8,117 nucleotides of DNA, from the NCBI GenBank assembly GCA_030830285.1, contig JAURNF010000039.1, positions 1-8,117 on the forward strand, read 5' to 3'. The position numbers were made by a program, and so were the translations under genes. This DNA is from Candidatus Kapaibacterium sp. GTDB lineage: Bacteria; Bacteroidota; Ignavibacteria; Kapaibacteriales; Kapaibacteriaceae. Of this stretch, positions 6,570-8,117 are shown in pieces. The number at the start of each line of letters is the position of its first letter. Within the stretch, counting starts at the first letter, position 1. Under the pieces are notes generated by a model. That model did no database searches. It had not been told where the DNA came from and saw only the letters and a list, made by a program, of their open reading frames with translations.

Positions 6570-7280
6570 ATGCTTCGCATCGCTCTCATCGCCACAGCAA
6601 CAGCACTCCTGCTTGGAGCATGCGCGGGCACTCCGGTATTGCCGGATCCGTTGGGTCCATCCGTAAGAACGTATCGCATACCAGATTACCTACTCGCGTC
6701 GCGTGTCGGTGTATCGACAACGCTGGTGTACAGCACTACCGACATCACACCATCGGGTGATACATCGGTCACCCCGTATGCCACGTACCGATTTACCGTG
6801 ATCGACACTGCCGTGTCCATCGCAGCACAAAAGAACGCTCTTGCCGTACAGCGCGAGACCACGCAGGGTGGAGTTACAATCGTTGATACCACATATCACT
6901 GGGCTGATGCTTCCGAGTTGATCACGTTTGAACGCGCAACGGACACCGTCGGACGACGTCGCTTGGCCGCTCCACTGGCTCCAGGCACAACCTTTCCACG
7001 ACGTACCCGCGAAGGCACGGAACCCACCAACATCTATACCATCGTGACCTGCGTCGATACGGTTGCCACCCAGGTACGGGTATTTGTGTCGTGTGTTCTC
7101 ATTCGCATGCAGGCAACAACATCTACCGAAACGCAACAGACACAGATTACAGATGAGCTTTGGCTGGCACCTGGATTCGGAATCGTACGACAGCGCCAAA
7201 CGCGCGTGGTCACAACAATTGCTACAAATCAACGTGCTATTTCCATTCTTGAGTCGTCACTTGTTGCCATTACACTCTAA
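6570..7280 (+). CDS. Predicted beta-rich lipoprotein of unknown function
   Basis: A 236-residue protein. MLRIALIATATALLLGAC is a good type II signal peptide with lipidated C18, so the protein should be anchored in the envelope. After it comes a Pro-rich spacer and a Thr/Val-rich region with many predicted short strands. The motif DELWLAPGFGIVRQR (195-209) resembles the closing strand pair seen in many LolA/VioE-like or related lipoproteins, where WxAPGxGxV is common. This is a weak fold hint, not a function. C161 and C175 could form a disulfide in the periplasm. ATG 6570 gives the best signal peptide; a GTG at 6564 would add two residues. No Shine-Dalgarno is visible because the hairpin ends just upstream. 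The stop is only 16 bp before the proposed ATG of the cytochrome/porin gene, so the two probably work or at least are transcribed together. I do not recognise the family. Confidence 0.75.
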   Translation: MLRIALIATATALLLGACAGTPVLPDPLGPSVRTYRIPDYLLASRVGVSTTLVYSTTDITPSGDTSVTPYATYRFTVIDTAVSIAAQKNALAVQRETTQGGVTIVDTTYHWADASELITFERATDTVGRRRLAAPLAPGTTFPRRTREGTEPTNIYTIVTCVDTVATQVRVFVSCVLIRMQATTSTETQQTQITDELWLAPGFGIVRQRQTRVVTTIATNQRAISILESSLVAITL

Positions 7281-7296
7281 CATCGTACGAGCGATC

Positions 7297-8117
7297 ATGG
7301 TCGCTCTGCTGGTTGCCAGTTCGTCAGCGGCAATGGCGATCCCGCAATTCTCTGCGCTCACCGGCAATCGCTGCGTGAACTGTCACGTAAGCCCTACTGG
7401 TGGCGGACTCCGCAACGAACTCGGCTGGTATAGTTATTACGATGTCAGCATGGTGCCTCGCAAGTCATCGCTGATCTCGTGGGCCTATCCAGAAGACGAA
7501 TCGAATCAGTTCTTTGATGGACTGCTCACTGTTGGCATGGATGTGCGCGTGCAAAACACACGCTCCTTCCTCGAGGGATCGTCGCGCTCGACATTCCCGA
7601 TGCAGGCAAGTCTCTACGCGGCAATCACACCCGTGAAGGCCGTCACTGTCGAGGGTTCATTCAATCTTGCTGCATTGCGCATTACAGATGTTACGCGAAG
7701 TAGGTATCCCGGACAGCGGATTGGATCGGCTTCGGTGCTGTTTCAACCCGACGCATCGCTCCCAACTATTCGCGCTGGTCTGTTCCGTCCGTCGATTGGC
7801 ATGCGTTACGACGATCACACGATGGCGCCCTATAGCTGGGCTAACACAACGCTCCGTCAGACCTACCTCGCACCTGATTGGTCAGAGTTTGGCGCAGAGA
7901 TCAACTACGAATCACTGAAGTGGCTATCGGTGCAAGCTGGGGTCTTCGGCTCGGAGGCACTTTCACGTCTGCGCGTAAGCAACGGACAAGATCAGCAGTC
8001 CGTCATCCAAGGCAACAGTCCAACGCTCACTGCTCGCGCCGTTGTATGGCCACGTGCATTCAACGACATGCTCAACATGTGGTTCGGTGGGTCGATGCTC
8101 ATCAACAACGAGTTCCG
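7297..8117 (+). CDS. Single-haem cytochrome c fused to a predicted outer-membrane beta-barrel, 3' end cut off
   Basis: The frame is open from ATG 7297 to the right edge: 273 codons and two bases. Residues 1-14 are the end of a signal peptide with AMA as a likely signal peptidase I site. A CVNCH haem motif follows almost at once (C26, C29, H30) in the context ALTGNRCVNCHVSPTGGGLRNELG. From about residue 68 there are alternating-residue segments typical of porin strands, such as LLTVGMDVRVQN, MQASLYAAITPV, TIRAGLFRPSIGMRYDDH, EFGAEINYE and SVQAGVFGSEAL. The order signal peptide, one haem, barrel is that of Cyc2-like cytochrome-porins, which carry electrons across the outer membrane. The true start is uncertain: from ATG 7297 the signal peptide has no basic residue, whereas TTG 7261 or GTG 7234, both overlapping the previous gene, would include HSNIVR before the hydrophobic core. 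Family membership and electron transfer are inferred. Confidence 0.78.
   Translation, partial: MVALLVASSSAAMAIPQFSALTGNRCVNCHVSPTGGGLRNELGWYSYYDVSMVPRKSSLISWAYPEDESNQFFDGLLTVGMDVRVQNTRSFLEGSSRSTFPMQASLYAAITPVKAVTVEGSFNLAALRITDVTRSRYPGQRIGSASVLFQPDASLPTIRAGLFRPSIGMRYDDHTMAPYSWANTTLRQTYLAPDWSEFGAEINYESLKWLSVQAGVFGSEALSRLRVSNGQDQQSVIQGNSPTLTARAVVWPRAFNDMLNMWFGGSMLINNEF

Noticed and set aside
6690..7232. A 180-codon minus-strand open frame opposite the unknown lipoprotein
   Set aside because: The plus strand has a clear lipoprotein signal peptide and fits the surrounding gene order; the minus frame is Cys/Arg-rich without any motif.
7667..7918. A short plus-strand open frame inside the cytochrome-porin gene
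   Set aside because: It is a different frame of a continuous coding region with porin-like strands and has no ribosome binding site or domain.

Overview
This window looks like chromosomal DNA from a Gram-negative bacterium with moderate to slightly high GC, most likely from the Bacteroidota/Chlorobiota/Ignavibacteria side of the tree. The evidence is a Bacteroidota-style LpxH-like lipid A hydrolase, three predicted lipoproteins with type II signal peptides, a C-x4-C-H cytochrome-like lipoprotein, a cytochrome fused to a predicted outer-membrane barrel, and one TAnnTTTG box (the Bacteroidota -7 consensus) before panB. The phylum is an inference. No mobile element, CRISPR array, tRNA or rRNA was seen.

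The left half (1-4135) is a minus-strand gene cluster, read right to left. It runs from an LpxH-like UDP-2,3-diacylglucosamine diphosphatase (4135-3335), through a histidine ammonia-lyase hutH (3313-1790), to a type II calcium-type P-type ATPase (from 1793 and running off the left edge). The spacing is 21 bp and then an ATGA overlap, so the three are probably co-transcribed. No other histidine-utilisation gene is visible, and the lyase has Ser-Ser-Gly where most of the family has the Ala-Ser-Gly cofactor triad.

A 64-bp divergent region (4136-4199) separates this cluster from a plus-strand series: panB (4200-5018), a cytochrome-c-like lipoprotein (5018-5416, 1-nt overlap), a lipoprotein with two PsbP/Mog1-like domains (5451-6503), a strong hairpin (6522-6556), a beta-rich lipoprotein of unknown function (6570-7280), and a single-haem cytochrome/porin fusion (about 7297 to the right edge). 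The first three plus-strand genes have clear Shine-Dalgarno sequences. The last two do not, and they lie beyond the hairpin.

The genes fall into several jobs: envelope biogenesis (LpxH, lipoproteins), coenzyme A synthesis (PanB), cation export (P-type ATPase), histidine deamination (HutH) and possible electron transfer at the cell envelope (two predicted haem proteins). The most interesting item is the cytochrome/porin fusion. Its layout matches Cyc2-type outer-membrane electron conduits, but its sequence around the haem motif differs. Every gene is ordinary enough to assign to a broad family except the 6570-7280 lipoprotein, whose function cannot be told from sequence.
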